64,000 bases of DNA from an uncultured Clostridium sp. (GTDB taxonomy: Bacteria > Bacillota > Clostridia > Clostridiales > Clostridiaceae): assembly GCA_937927335.1 (NCBI GenBank), contig CALBDU010000077.1, positions 9,354 through 73,353 of the forward strand, in the 5' to 3' direction. Positions 1 to 8,274 of the stretch are shown here, one piece after another. How positions within the stretch are numbered: position 1 is the stretch's first letter; every line of letters starts with the position of its first letter. The translations under genes and the position numbers were made by a program. The notes beneath the pieces were generated by a model. It saw only the letters and a program-made list of their open reading frames with translations. It was not told the origin of the DNA and did no database searches.

Positions 1-265
1 GCTGAAATGCGAAGCCTATCTGCTTCTTTGCCCTCTCTGTTATATCCAGCTCTGTAATGTCCTCACCGTCAAGGAGAATCCTGCCTGAGGTTGCCTTGTA
101 TATGCCCATAATGGCCTTTGCCAGAGAAGACTTCCCACTGCCGTTAGGTCCTGTAAGTACGTATATTTTTTTATTATCCAGCCTCAGGTTTATGTTTTTT
201 AGAATTTCCACATCCTTGCCTTCATTATCCTGAAATTTAAGATATAAATCTTTTATCTCCAGCAT
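1..265 (-). CDS. sufC: SufC-like ABC ATPase, 5' part only
   Basis: The first 265 bases encode about 88 N-terminal residues of an ABC-type ATPase; the rest lies outside the window. A Walker A motif GPNGSGKSS is present, followed by LAKAIMG, GEDIT and ERAKKQIG and then the Q-loop at the edge. That spacing and wording is typical of SufC, the cytoplasmic ATPase that drives SufB-based Fe-S cluster assembly. The start ATG has a clean AAGGAGG ribosome binding site just upstream. A generic ABC ATPase cannot be excluded without the C-terminal half and the following gene, which should be sufB. Confidence 0.7.
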   Translation of the reverse strand, partial: MLEIKDLYLKFQDNEGKDVEILKNINLRLDNKKIYVLTGPNGSGKSSLAKAIMGIYKATSGRILLDGEDITELDITERAKKQIGFAFQ

Positions 266-289
266 CTTAAAACCTCCTTGGTTATAATG

Positions 290-316
290 AAAAATCCAGC
301 AGATTATCTACTGGAT
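290..316 (-). terminator. Probable terminator after the SAO/DCCP transcript
   Basis: An imperfect inverted repeat (ATCCAG...CTGGAT, with arms extending inward) is followed on the minus strand by five U residues. It sits between the stop of the double-cubane protein and the sufC-like start. It could instead be an operator for the sufC-like gene. Confidence 0.45.
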
Positions 317-400
317 GATTAATTTATCATATTTTACCACTTATAAATTTGTATTTCAAGTGTATCAAAAGTACATTTACCTAAGTCCTTGTCCACCTTG

Positions 401-1546
401 CTAAAGCATCTCAATAAAGGCAGAAATTCTTGTTTTAAGCTGGCCTATGTCCGTCTGGGAATAGTCCGTTTCTATGCTCATGTATGGGACTTCAAAATTA
501 TCCTCTATAAAGGTTTTAACTCCATAGGTTTCCACATTATAGGTATGACAGGCCTGCAAAACAACATCTATGACACCGTCTATCTGGTAGTCCACCATCA
601 AATCTGATATGAGATGGAGTCTGTTATCATTTGGTGTCATGCAGGAACAGCCTATGTTTAAATACTTCTCTGTTAAAGCATCCAAAGGGTCCTTGCTCTC
701 ATCCACAAGTCTTTCAATTTCCTTAATTCCGGAGCAGTTTTCATAGCATACCACCACTCCTCCGTTTTCTTCGATCAGCCTTATTATTTTTTCAGTACCT
801 TCTCCCATTGGGCAGCCTGTGACCAAAATTCTTTTCGCATCCATTGAAACCTTTTCTTCACCCTGATGGTGTTTTTCAAGAGCTTCCTTAGTTATTCCCC
901 TGATATCCTTAATCAAGTCATCAACATCCCACTTGAAGCTGGCTCCATTAAGGACCTTCATCATTTCAAGCCCTGTAACCGCAGGAGGATTTAGCTTTCC
1001 AAGCTCACAAAATTCCTTAAGGGCTTTCCTTACATTGTTTTTTTCAGCAATAGCGTCCTTTAGCATTTCATCAGTGATTTTTACACCAAATTCCTCCTCC
1101 AGCTTTTTTCTCAGCCTTATAATTTCATTTTTCCAAAGATTATAAGCATCTTCACCCTTAGAGGTCTGAGGCAGCTGCATAACATGTACAGGCTTCATGT
1201 CATTAAGGTATTCATACATCTTTTTCTTTCCGTCGCAGGTGGTTTCCCCCACAATAAGGTCTGAAAAATATGTGTAGGGGCACTTGTCTGTTAGGGCAAA
1301 TCCAAAGCTGGATTTAATCAGGGGACACAGGTTTCTTGGAAGTATTTTTTCCGCATCCGGAATTGCCTCTTCATTTTTTCCGCAAAGTGATACAGGTACC
1401 GCTCCCGATGCATATATTATCTCCCAGGGTGTAAATGTGCAGAAAATACCCACAACCTTTTTTCCCTTGTCCTTAAGATTTTTAACGTTTATAAAGCCAT
1501 TTCTTCTGGCTTCACTGAAATCATTGAATTTTTCAGGCAGGTTCAT
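401..1546 (-). CDS. Double-cubane-cluster protein (2-hydroxyacyl-CoA dehydratase D-component family)
   Basis: This 381-residue protein belongs to the HgdB/FldI/YjiM superfamily. It has the conserved opening GIFCTFTPWEIIYASGAVPV (about residues 33-52), RNLCPLIKSS near 71-80, VGETTCDGKKK near 99-109, and C-terminal GCPMGEG, NIGCSCMTP and QACHTY motifs, all Cys-rich. Single-gene members of this length are known as double-cubane [8Fe-9S] cluster proteins, low-potential reductases normally charged by an ATP-dependent activator. No activator gene is visible nearby. It follows the DUF169 gene by 74 bases at the tail of the selenoprotein-rich transporter operon, so it may supply strong reducing power for that system (inference). 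The AAAGGAGG site fixes the start. Confidence 0.8.
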   Translation of the reverse strand: MNLPEKFNDFSEARRNGFINVKNLKDKGKKVVGIFCTFTPWEIIYASGAVPVSLCGKNEEAIPDAEKILPRNLCPLIKSSFGFALTDKCPYTYFSDLIVGETTCDGKKKMYEYLNDMKPVHVMQLPQTSKGEDAYNLWKNEIIRLRKKLEEEFGVKITDEMLKDAIAEKNNVRKALKEFCELGKLNPPAVTGLEMMKVLNGASFKWDVDDLIKDIRGITKEALEKHHQGEEKVSMDAKRILVTGCPMGEGTEKIIRLIEENGGVVVCYENCSGIKEIERLVDESKDPLDALTEKYLNIGCSCMTPNDNRLHLISDLMVDYQIDGVIDVVLQACHTYNVETYGVKTFIEDNFEVPYMSIETDYSQTDIGQLKTRISAFIEML

Positions 1547-1620
1547 ATTAATCCTCCTTTTGTGAACGTCCCATCACATATATCTCATTATAGCATTTTA
1601 AGTGCTTTATAATCTGACCT

Positions 1621-2439
1621 TTACATATTTTTCAAGAAATGCTCAATATCATATTTGTGCAGACTATCACCATAATTTTTGTTATATATAATTTCAACAT
1701 CTGAAATTTCATTGTTGTTAAATTTTTCTTCTATAGCTTTTTTTCTTATATTTGATTCAACCGGTGTAATTGTTTCACAAAGGCCGTCTACCATATTTAC
1801 AAACTTTGTTAAGGTAATCCCTATGGCAATCTCATCTTCATTCAAGCCGCTTTTGCGGGCACCGGCACAAAGCAGTGAAACATTTATATCATTTGCTGCA
1901 TAGGGGTGGGCGGTGCATTCAGCACACATAGCCTGATTTCCAATAAATTTGTAATTTGAATGAGTACCATATTTGTACGTGTATCCCTGAACAAATCTCA
2001 TAATATTAAATGTATTGGAAATAATAATCACCACATGAGGTGCAATGTTGAATTCCTCCAGGGGCCTAATTTCTATACCATAAATTTTATGATTACATCT
2101 TGAAATGTTATCAGTAATTTCCCTGGCTGTTGGAAGGTCCTGGTATAGTCCACAATATCCATAATAGCGGCCGGAAGTATACCAATCACCTAATTCAACA
2201 ATTCCTAATACCCTTGCCGATGCAAAACATCCGAAATTGTCAAAGTCAACCTTAATGCTTTTACCAGTTGTGGCATTGGTAACCATTCTGCAATAAGGCA
2301 TTTTGCCACTTGGCTTTTCTGTCTCTGCCTGTTCAAATTCTTCCTTTGTAAATAGAAATCTAACCCCTGCTATTTTTCTATTTAAATCTAAAGCACAATT
2401 TGCTTTTTTTACAGCTTCTATATATTTCTCTCTATCCAT
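1621..2439 (-). CDS. DUF169 family protein
   Basis: This 272-residue cytoplasmic protein matches the DUF169 pattern: an N-terminal ALDLNRKIAGVRF segment, a central GCFASARVLG stretch, and a later CAECTAHPYA/CAGAR region. The family has no established biochemical function. It is rich in cysteine (around MPYCRM, GCFAS, YGYCG and CAEC), which fits metal or thiol chemistry. It lies 46 bases downstream of the saoA-like ATPase and upstream of the double-cubane protein, so it is probably co-transcribed with both. The ribosome binding site is an AAGGA about 10 bases before ATG. Function is unassigned. Confidence 0.75.
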   Translation of the reverse strand: MDREKYIEAVKKANCALDLNRKIAGVRFLFTKEEFEQAETEKPSGKMPYCRMVTNATTGKSIKVDFDNFGCFASARVLGIVELGDWYTSGRYYGYCGLYQDLPTAREITDNISRCNHKIYGIEIRPLEEFNIAPHVVIIISNTFNIMRFVQGYTYKYGTHSNYKFIGNQAMCAECTAHPYAANDINVSLLCAGARKSGLNEDEIAIGITLTKFVNMVDGLCETITPVESNIRKKAIEEKFNNNEISDVEIIYNKNYGDSLHKYDIEHFLKNM

Positions 2440-2485
2440 AATCTTAACCGTCCTTTAATTAAAGTAGATAAACTTTGCGGAAAAT

Positions 2486-3268
2486 TTATCCGGAAAGTCT
2501 TTCATTTTCTTCATCTTTTTCAAGCAACGCTGACTTCAGTACTCTTGTTAATTGTTCCTTATACCTTTTATAGCTTTCACTATTTCTATTTCTTGGCCTG
2601 TTAAGGCTTATATTCAGGTTCTCCATCATTTTTCCGCCATTTGCTGAAAAAACTATTACCCTGTCGCTTAAATACACAGCTTCATCTACATCGTGGGTTA
2701 CCATAATCACAGTGGTTCTGTCCTTTAACCAAAGGCTTTCCAGCTCTTCCTGAAGGATCTGTCTCATCTGAAAATCCACTGCACCAAGAGGCTCGTCCAT
2801 TAAAAGCACCTGGGGCCTGCTGGCCAAAGACCTTATAACTGCTGTCCTCTGTTTCATCCCTCCGGAGAGCTGATTTGGATAAAGGTTTTCCTTGCCCTCC
2901 AGCTGGGCCATTCTAAGAAGATAAGCAAGTCTTTCCTCCCTTTCAGCCTTTGGTACCTTTTGCTGTTTCATAGGGAATAGAATATTGTCCTTTACTGTCA
3001 TCCATGGAAAAAGGGCATAATTTTGAAAAACAAAGCCCCGGTCAGGACCAGGCTCCCTGACAATTTTATCATTTAATACCACTGCCCCTGAATCAGCCTT
3101 TTGAAACCCACCTATAATGGTTAGCAGGGTGGTTTTACCACAGCCTGAAGGTCCAAGCAATGTAACGAATTCACCATCCTGCACGGTGAAGCTGACGTCT
3201 TCAAGTACAGTATGCCTAACCTTTTTATTCAGGAAGGTTTTATGGACATTTTTTACTTCCAGTTTCAT
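2486..3268 (-). CDS. saoA: ABC transporter ATP-binding subunit SaoA (NitT/TauT type)
   Basis: This 260-residue ATPase has Walker A GPSGCGKTT (residues 39-47), a Q-loop FVFQNYALFPW, signature LSGGMKQR and Walker B VLLMDEPLGAVD. It is closest to the nitrate/sulfonate/taurine importer ATPases (SsuB/TauB). Its ATG overlaps the TAA stop of the permease gene by one base (TAATG), so translation is coupled. As the last transporter subunit of the selenoprotein operon it should power uptake through the SaoP permease. Substrate is not shown by the sequence; the MerB-like and ArsP-like neighbours suggest an organometal or metalloid compound. Confidence 0.8.
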   Translation of the reverse strand: MKLEVKNVHKTFLNKKVRHTVLEDVSFTVQDGEFVTLLGPSGCGKTTLLTIIGGFQKADSGAVVLNDKIVREPGPDRGFVFQNYALFPWMTVKDNILFPMKQQKVPKAEREERLAYLLRMAQLEGKENLYPNQLSGGMKQRTAVIRSLASRPQVLLMDEPLGAVDFQMRQILQEELESLWLKDRTTVIMVTHDVDEAVYLSDRVIVFSANGGKMMENLNISLNRPRNRNSESYKRYKEQLTRVLKSALLEKDEENERLSG

Positions 3269-4065
3269 TATTTAACATACCTCCAGCTGGTTAATGATTT
3301 GTTTATGAAAAGCAGTCCTCTGTCTATTGCAAATCCAACCAGGGCTGCCAATATCATAAGCCCGATAAGGATCTCTGTATGCATCCTTGTCTGAGCTTCA
3401 ACCATAGAGTAGCCGAGACCGGCACTCGTCGCAATGAACTCCGCTCAGATAACCGACATCCAGCCGGTACTTATGGCAATTCTTGCACCTGTTAATATAT
3501 CTGGAATGGTTGCTGGTACCACAATGTGAAGAAAAATGCTTAACGGTCCTGCTCCCATGGATTTTGCTGCATTATAATAATCCTTGGATATGTTATGCAC
3601 CCCCTGGATGGTGTTAAGTATTATGGGGAATACCCCAGTGAATGCTATCAGAAATACTGTAGGGCCGTCTCCGATGCCGAACCATACAATAGTAAGGGGC
3701 ACCCAGGCCATAATAGGTACCTGCCTCACTGAATCAATAAAGCCGCTGATAGTATCCTCTGCCAGTTTAAAAGATCCCATCAAAAATCCCAACGGCAAGC
3801 CGATAATCAGGGCATATAAAAATCCATTCAGTACTCTTCTCAGTGTAAGCAGCAGATTTTTCATGATTTCTTTATCGGCCAGGCACCCGAAAAAGGCAAT
3901 TATTGTCTTTCCAGGCTCCGGGAGCAGCAAATCATTATGATAGTACTTTGCCACAACCTGCCAAATTAATAATACCATGCCAAGCATCAGCAATTTAATT
4001 AATATATTTCTTATAAAGCTTCTTTTGGAATCGTCAATGTGAATTTTATCCTGTATTTGTTCCAT
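3268..4065 (-). CDS. saoP: ABC transporter permease SaoP with in-frame TGA (Sec207)
   Basis: The reading frame runs 265 residues if the TGA at 3447-3445 is read as Sec207. Before the TGA it is a normal NitT/TauT permease with the cytoplasmic coupling loop NAAKSMGA (165-172) and then GWMSVI. After the TGA it continues perfectly in family register (AEFIATSAGLGYS) to a C-terminal membrane segment and TAA. No frameshift or decay is visible. A strong hairpin with a GUCU loop lies 18 bases after the TGA, as expected of a bacterial SECIS. Start at 4065 is supported by AAGGAGGTGG; the gene overlaps the upstream binding-protein gene by 55 bases. Read naively it would appear as a 206-residue truncated permease. 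Confidence 0.8.
3408..3426 (-). promoter_or_regulatory. Candidate SECIS hairpin of saoP
   Basis: Starting 18 bases after the TGA, the RNA can pair AGUGCCG with CGGC(U)ACU, leaving the four-base loop GUCU. The apical G lies about 26 bases from the UGA, inside the window required for bacterial SelB-dependent decoding. Confidence 0.65.
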
Positions 4066-4772
4066 AGTTCCACCTCCTTTTGAGATTGATTTAATTTATC
4101 CACAGCTTCCTTCAGAACTGCTATAAACTCTTTATACCTTGAATCCTTTTCAAATTCTTTGCTTGTAACCAAAACATAATTAACATTGTCAATGCCTGAA
4201 TAAGAGGAATATTTATCCCCCTCCAACTGCTCTGCCTTTGCATAATCTGTAAGAATCCCGTCCACTATACCCTTCTCCAAGGCGTAAGGCAGTGAGGAAT
4301 AAAGCATTGGTACAGCTTGGCAGTTGTTTCCAAACTTATCCTTAACCATATTATTCTGATAGGTTCTGTTTGTAGAAACTCCGATTTTCTTTATCTTATT
4401 TGCATCAGTACCTTTTTTTATTACAAAAATATCTGAATTCAATATAAGAGGAGATATAATTTTAAACCTGTGATCCTTCTTCACCAGAGCCTCTGCTGAG
4501 CTTGGGCACATTATTGATATATCTACCTTACCCGAGCTTAACGCCCACTGGGATTTGCTGCTGCAGCAATCCTTCACTCCAAAGGTTTCAAACTCCTTGT
4601 TGATATCAAATTTCAAAGAACTCTTATTGTCTTCCATATATTTAAATATTACTTCAGAGGAGTCATCTGCTACTCCGATCCTGATCTTATTAGAGTAGGT
4701 TTCCCTGGGCAGCAGAAATACGGCTGAAACCAATATAAGCAATGCAGCCGCTGTCACCACATATTTTTTCAT
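4011..4772 (-). CDS. Substrate-binding protein, Cys-Cys type (SaoB candidate)
   Basis: This 253-residue protein has a hydrophobic N-terminal segment (residues 4-22) without a lipobox, then a periplasmic-binding-like fold (KIRIGVADDSS...). It carries an unusual KDCCSSKSQWALSSGKVDIS stretch with C69-C70, and C89 in IMCP. A vicinal Cys pair in a binding protein suggests soft-metal or metalloid capture. It overlaps the start of saoP by 55 bases, making a B-P-A unit, so it is the better candidate for the subunit called SaoB; the larger lipoprotein upstream is the other. Here the motif uses Cys, not Sec. It is probably anchored to the outer face of the membrane. Confidence 0.7.
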   Translation of the reverse strand: MKKYVVTAAALLILVSAVFLLPRETYSNKIRIGVADDSSEVIFKYMEDNKSSLKFDINKEFETFGVKDCCSSKSQWALSSGKVDISIMCPSSAEALVKKDHRFKIISPLILNSDIFVIKKGTDANKIKKIGVSTNRTYQNNMVKDKFGNNCQAVPMLYSSLPYALEKGIVDGILTDYAKAEQLEGDKYSSYSGIDNVNYVLVTSKEFEKDSRYKEFIAVLKEAVDKLNQSQKEVELWNKYRIKFTLTIPKEAL

Positions 4773-4798
4773 ATATCATTTCCCCAAACTAAGATTTA

Positions 4799-5497
4799 TT
4801 ACAGGCTGAAAAGCATTTTAGCAACGCATAAAGCCTCTTTGGGCTCCAGGCAGAAAACTGTGCTTTCATCTACTTCCATGTCTTTTATATACTGGTCATA
4901 ATGCTCTTTCCTACAGAAAAAGTTCATGATATTTCAGCAACAGCCTGACCAATTTGATATTTTATTTAAATCCACATGAAGTATATGGAGGTTCTCCGGC
5001 GAAAAGCTAACAAGCTTTCCGTTCTTAATTTCCACTTCCACCCCTTCCCCGCAGCTGCTGCACACAGAATTAATTTTTATGTCCTGCCTGAAGGTAAAGG
5101 CAGTTCCCATGGCATCAACAGCACACATGGCATTAAATTTTCTTCCATCGGACAAGGTTACATTATGGTTGGTGGGCAAGGCACATACAGGATAAATAAA
5201 ATTTACATTATTTTCTTCAGTTACCATGGACCCCTTATCCTCAATTCCCCGGCATAAAGCTTTATATTCATCCAAGGTGAAGGTTTTGCCATCTTCTCCT
5301 GAAAGCACCTTAGCAAAATCTGTTTCCAGGTTAAATGGCCTGGCGTTATCAATAATAAATTCCATAATCCTGTATCTTAAAACTTTTTCATCCTCATTTA
5401 GTTTGTCTATTACTCTTTTTATTAATATGTCTTCTACCTTATAGTTTTTAAATGCTGTACCATCGTACATTGGATATTCCTTTGTATAACTTCCCAA
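4799..5497 (-). CDS. saoL: MerB (organomercurial lyase)-like selenoprotein SaoL, Sec188
   Basis: Reading TGA 4936-4934 as Sec gives 232 residues. The first part has YPVCALPTNHNV, then FNAMCAVDAM with C125 and D128 in the CxxD spacing of the MerB catalytic pair (Cys96/Asp99 in the R831b enzyme, from memory). The TGA falls in SGCC-U-NIMNFFCRKEHY, and NIMNFF matches the MerB segment that follows catalytic Cys159, so Sec replaces that Cys. The protein then runs 44 residues to TAA. MerB cleaves carbon-mercury bonds. Here Sec may strengthen attack on Hg or another organometal (inference). A hairpin follows the TGA. Naive calling would stop at residue 187. Confidence 0.85.
4904..4922 (-). promoter_or_regulatory. 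Candidate SECIS hairpin of saoL
   Basis: Eleven bases after the TGA, CUUUUUC can pair with GAAAGAG (one G-U pair) around a UGUAG loop. The loop G lies about 20 bases from the UGA. The stem is AU-rich, so support is moderate. Confidence 0.5.
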
Positions 5498-5524
5498 TTT
5501 TCAATCTCTCCCAACTAATTAAAA

Positions 5525-5557
5525 GATAATCCTTGAACAATTTATTCAAGGATTATC
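5525..5557 (-). terminator. Strong intercistronic hairpin (partial terminator or RNA stabiliser)
   Basis: A perfect 13-base stem (GATAATCCTTGAA with its complement) and a 7-base loop are followed by UUUUAAUU on the minus strand, between the lipoprotein gene and saoL. It would let the binding protein be made in excess over downstream subunits. Confidence 0.6.
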
Positions 5558-5565
5558 CGTTGTAA

Positions 5566-6657
5566 TTACTTATCTATTTCTGCTGCCTTTGCTTTCCAAT
5601 CTGCATAGGACATTCCTAATGGGAAAACAGGATCCACTTTGTCTTTAATAAATGTATCAAAATCATCGGTGCCTGCTTCCTTCAGCATTGAGTCATCAAC
5701 CACATCCTCATATTTTGGGGCTTTATCCAAAGCCTTCATCCTAACTTCATAATCAATTTCATGTTTAATATAATCAGGTGTTATTGCCCAGGTTAAAGTT
5801 CTTCCTTCGGCTACAGTCTTATTATAAATTGTCATTAAGGCTACTTCCTCTGGCACATCATAATTCTTGGCAAATATTTGAGCTGCTTTAAGGGGGTGTG
5901 TGTAGATATATTCCATAGCCTGGCTATGAGCAAGAATCATCTTCTTTGCCAGTGCAGGATGGTCTTTTATAAAGTTTTTATTCATTGATAATACACAGTC
6001 TGAACCCCAGGATCCTTCAACCTTTGTAAAAGTAGTCATTATTTTTCCTGTTTTTTCATAAACAGCCATGGATCCCCAAGGGTCACAGCAGGTGTAGCCG
6101 TCAATTTTTCCAGTTTTTAAAGCAAGATACTTATTTTGATCTGAATCCATATCCACTGCTTTATAATTTTTTCCTTCTGCAGGTATGTTCAAATCCTTAG
6201 CCATTTGTACCCAGCAGGAATCTGTTTCAGGCTTGGTTCCTATAGCCAGGGTTTTACCTAATAAGTCCTGAGGGGTTTTTATATTATTTGAAACCACCAG
6301 ATAATATGAACCTCCCAGATGGTTGTTTGCAGCTATAACAATAGGTGCCCCCTTCAAGGAAGAACCAAGAAGATTTGCTGTTCCGATGTAACCTACATCC
6401 ATTTGTCCACCTGCCATGGCAGTAGGAACATTACCATTTCCGGTAACCTGAACCTTAACTCCCAGCTTGTCAAAAATTCCTGTGTCCTTTGCTATTACTG
6501 CTGCAGTCATATGATCACATTTGTAATAACCTAGCTTTACTGTGTAATCCTTGTCTGCGTCCGATACAGCATCTGCTTTTGATCCGCAGCCGGAAAGTAT
6601 GGCTGTGGATACCATGGCTGCTGCCATTAGTATTGCTATTAGTTTGCTTTTTTTCAT
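5566..6657 (-). CDS. Cysteine-rich NitT/TauT-type substrate-binding lipoprotein (alternative SaoB)
   Basis: This 363-residue protein has a signal peptide with lipobox LSGC (C24), then an NMT1/SsuA-like binding fold (KLGYYKCDHMTAAVIAKDTG, AGGQMDVGYIGTAN). Cysteines at 47, 148, 190-191 (YTCCDPWG) and 221 lie at or near positions that line the ligand pocket in this fold, which is unusual for sulfonate or nitrate receptors and points to a soft metal or organometal ligand (inference). It is anchored to the outer membrane face. It lies between the CCR lipoprotein gene and saoL in the same operon and is followed by a strong hairpin. It may be the main high-affinity receptor for the SaoPA transporter. 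Confidence 0.75.
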   Translation of the reverse strand: MKKSKLIAILMAAAMVSTAILSGCGSKADAVSDADKDYTVKLGYYKCDHMTAAVIAKDTGIFDKLGVKVQVTGNGNVPTAMAGGQMDVGYIGTANLLGSSLKGAPIVIAANNHLGGSYYLVVSNNIKTPQDLLGKTLAIGTKPETDSCWVQMAKDLNIPAEGKNYKAVDMDSDQNKYLALKTGKIDGYTCCDPWGSMAVYEKTGKIMTTFTKVEGSWGSDCVLSMNKNFIKDHPALAKKMILAHSQAMEYIYTHPLKAAQIFAKNYDVPEEVALMTIYNKTVAEGRTLTWAITPDYIKHEIDYEVRMKALDKAPKYEDVVDDSMLKEAGTDDFDTFIKDKVDPVFPLGMSYADWKAKAAEIDK

Positions 6658-6707
6658 TTTTCTCCCCCTATACCGTTAATATTTATATAAAATTATATAA
6701 ACAAATT

Positions 6708-7187
6708 TTATCTGCAGCATTTTTCCATGCCGCTGCCAAAAATGTCCTTTAAACTTCCATCCTCCACCTTGTAGATGGCATAGCCAAAATTGCTGCCCTT
6801 GGAACCAGAAACCATGAATTCCATAGGAGGTTTCTGATCTATATCCTTAAATTCAATCTTCTGGTTTTTTACCGGTGCAGGCAGTGAACTGGTGATTATA
6901 AAGCTATCCGTTGTACTTACCACAGCCGTCATATTGTTGTTAGTATCAGTTCCCTCATATATGACCACCAGATCCTTTTTACCATCCCCGGTGATATCCT
7001 CCTCTGCACAGGTTATCACCTTGCACCCCGGCATTTTTTCCTTGAAAAATTTCAGCGCCTTGTTATCACTGGATACCGGTGCTAAAGCAGCTGTACTTCC
7101 CAGGTTGCTTTTAGATGCAGCATTGCTGCAGCCGGAAACAACTGCTACTATACTTAATGCAACAATGCATAATGATATTTTCTTCAT
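6708..7187 (-). CDS. saoC: SaoC-like lipoprotein with C-terminal Cys-Cys
   Basis: This 159-residue protein has a signal peptide and lipobox VSGC (C20), a DITGDGKKDLVV segment resembling a calcium-binding FG-GAP/VCBS loop, C55 and C60, and ends EKCCR. I recall the family as Cys-Cys-COOH (seleno)protein SaoC; here one Arg follows the pair. A surface-tethered protein with a free tail of vicinal thiols could hand soft metals to the binding protein or the efflux pump (inference). Its ATG shares a base with the stop of the saoE gene (TAATG). Both tail residues are Cys codons, not TGA. Confidence 0.75.
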   Translation of the reverse strand: MKKISLCIVALSIVAVVSGCSNAASKSNLGSTAALAPVSSDNKALKFFKEKMPGCKVITCAEEDITGDGKKDLVVIYEGTDTNNNMTAVVSTTDSFIITSSLPAPVKNQKIEFKDIDQKPPMEFMVSGSKGSNFGYAIYKVEDGSLKDIFGSGMEKCCR

Positions 7188-8272
7188 TAAACCTCTGCTC
7201 CTTTTGCTGGAATCAATGCCTTAAGGTTTGGCCAAATTGATAATAGAAACATTATGAACACTATAATTCCGCATATGTTCTTCAACATGTCTGGAGTTGC
7301 AAGAATAAGGCTGTTTGCCAGGCTCAGAACTCCCTGGGTTTTTTCAAGATTAACAAAAGGAACAAAGCCAGGAAGCAATATAAGATTTGCTATATAGCCT
7401 GCCAGCAGTGATATACCTGTAACCAGTGAAAAATACAACAGCACCGCTCTCTTCCCTATTAGCTTGTACATACTTATAAGCTCAGGGATATTTGTAGCTG
7501 CTCCTGTCATCAAAAAGGTTATTGCCGTGCCAGGAGATGCCCCTGCAGCTATTATTGCTGCTATAAAAGGTATATGTCCTACTGCACATACATACATTAC
7601 ACCGCTTAAAACTGCTATCCCCGCCAGAGACACCATACCTGGATTTCCCAGGTAGCCTTGAATAAAGCTCTGGGGCACCAGTGCAAGTATTATGCCTGCC
7701 AATATCATACCGGGCACCACATATTTTGACACTGGGTAACCCAGGTCGGTAAAGGCCCACTGCATTCCGGAAACAAGCTTTTGTAGAAGGTTTTTTTCAT
7801 CCTCCTCAAGCTTTATAATTGGATTTTCCTCCATGGAAGGATCCAGGCACAATTCTTTTCCTGCAAATTTATTGCTTACAATTCCCACAATGATGGGTGC
7901 TATTAATCCTGTAATTAAATATATTATTCCGATCTTCGGTCCAAGCATCCCGAAGGTAAGGAGCAAAGCTACTGGATTTATTATAGGTGTAGCGGTCATA
8001 AAAGCCAGGGTTGGTCCCAGGTATCCCCCGGAATAATACATGCTGAAGCCAAGCGGTATAACTCCGCAGCTGCATATGGGAAGAAACAGGCCTGAAATGG
8101 TGGCTTTCACCAACGATGATATTTTTGTATTCCCCAATGACCTTTGAAATTTTTCAGGTGTTAAAATATTTCTGAGCAAACCTGCAAAAATAAAGCTGAT
8201 AACCAGCCAGGAGGCTGTATCAGTAAAAATGCTTATTGTAGTTAAAATTATATTTTCCAATACTTCCAACAT
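7187..8272 (-). CDS. saoE: ArsP/DUF318-type efflux permease SaoE
   Basis: This 361-residue integral membrane protein has the family hallmark FLPICSCGVIPL (C67 and C69) near the first repeat, TPIINPVALL, and a second-half repeat ending with TGAATNIPELI. These are features of the ArsP/YraQ permease family, whose characterised members export trivalent organoarsenicals such as methylarsenite through a Cys site. In this operon it would export the dealkylated metal or metalloid after SaoL acts (inference). It starts two bases after the saoT stop. A hydrophilic loop (residues about 140-165) separates the two halves. Confidence 0.8.
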   Translation of the reverse strand: MLEVLENIILTTISIFTDTASWLVISFIFAGLLRNILTPEKFQRSLGNTKISSLVKATISGLFLPICSCGVIPLGFSMYYSGGYLGPTLAFMTATPIINPVALLLTFGMLGPKIGIIYLITGLIAPIIVGIVSNKFAGKELCLDPSMEENPIIKLEEDEKNLLQKLVSGMQWAFTDLGYPVSKYVVPGMILAGIILALVPQSFIQGYLGNPGMVSLAGIAVLSGVMYVCAVGHIPFIAAIIAAGASPGTAITFLMTGAATNIPELISMYKLIGKRAVLLYFSLVTGISLLAGYIANLILLPGFVPFVNLEKTQGVLSLANSLILATPDMLKNICGIIVFIMFLLSIWPNLKALIPAKGAEV

Positions 8273-8274
8273 TG

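Noticed and set aside
3445..3447. saoP read as a pseudogene truncated at residue 206
   Set aside because: The frame is intact and in family register for 59 codons past the TGA, a SECIS-like hairpin follows, and two neighbouring genes have Sec-type TGAs too.
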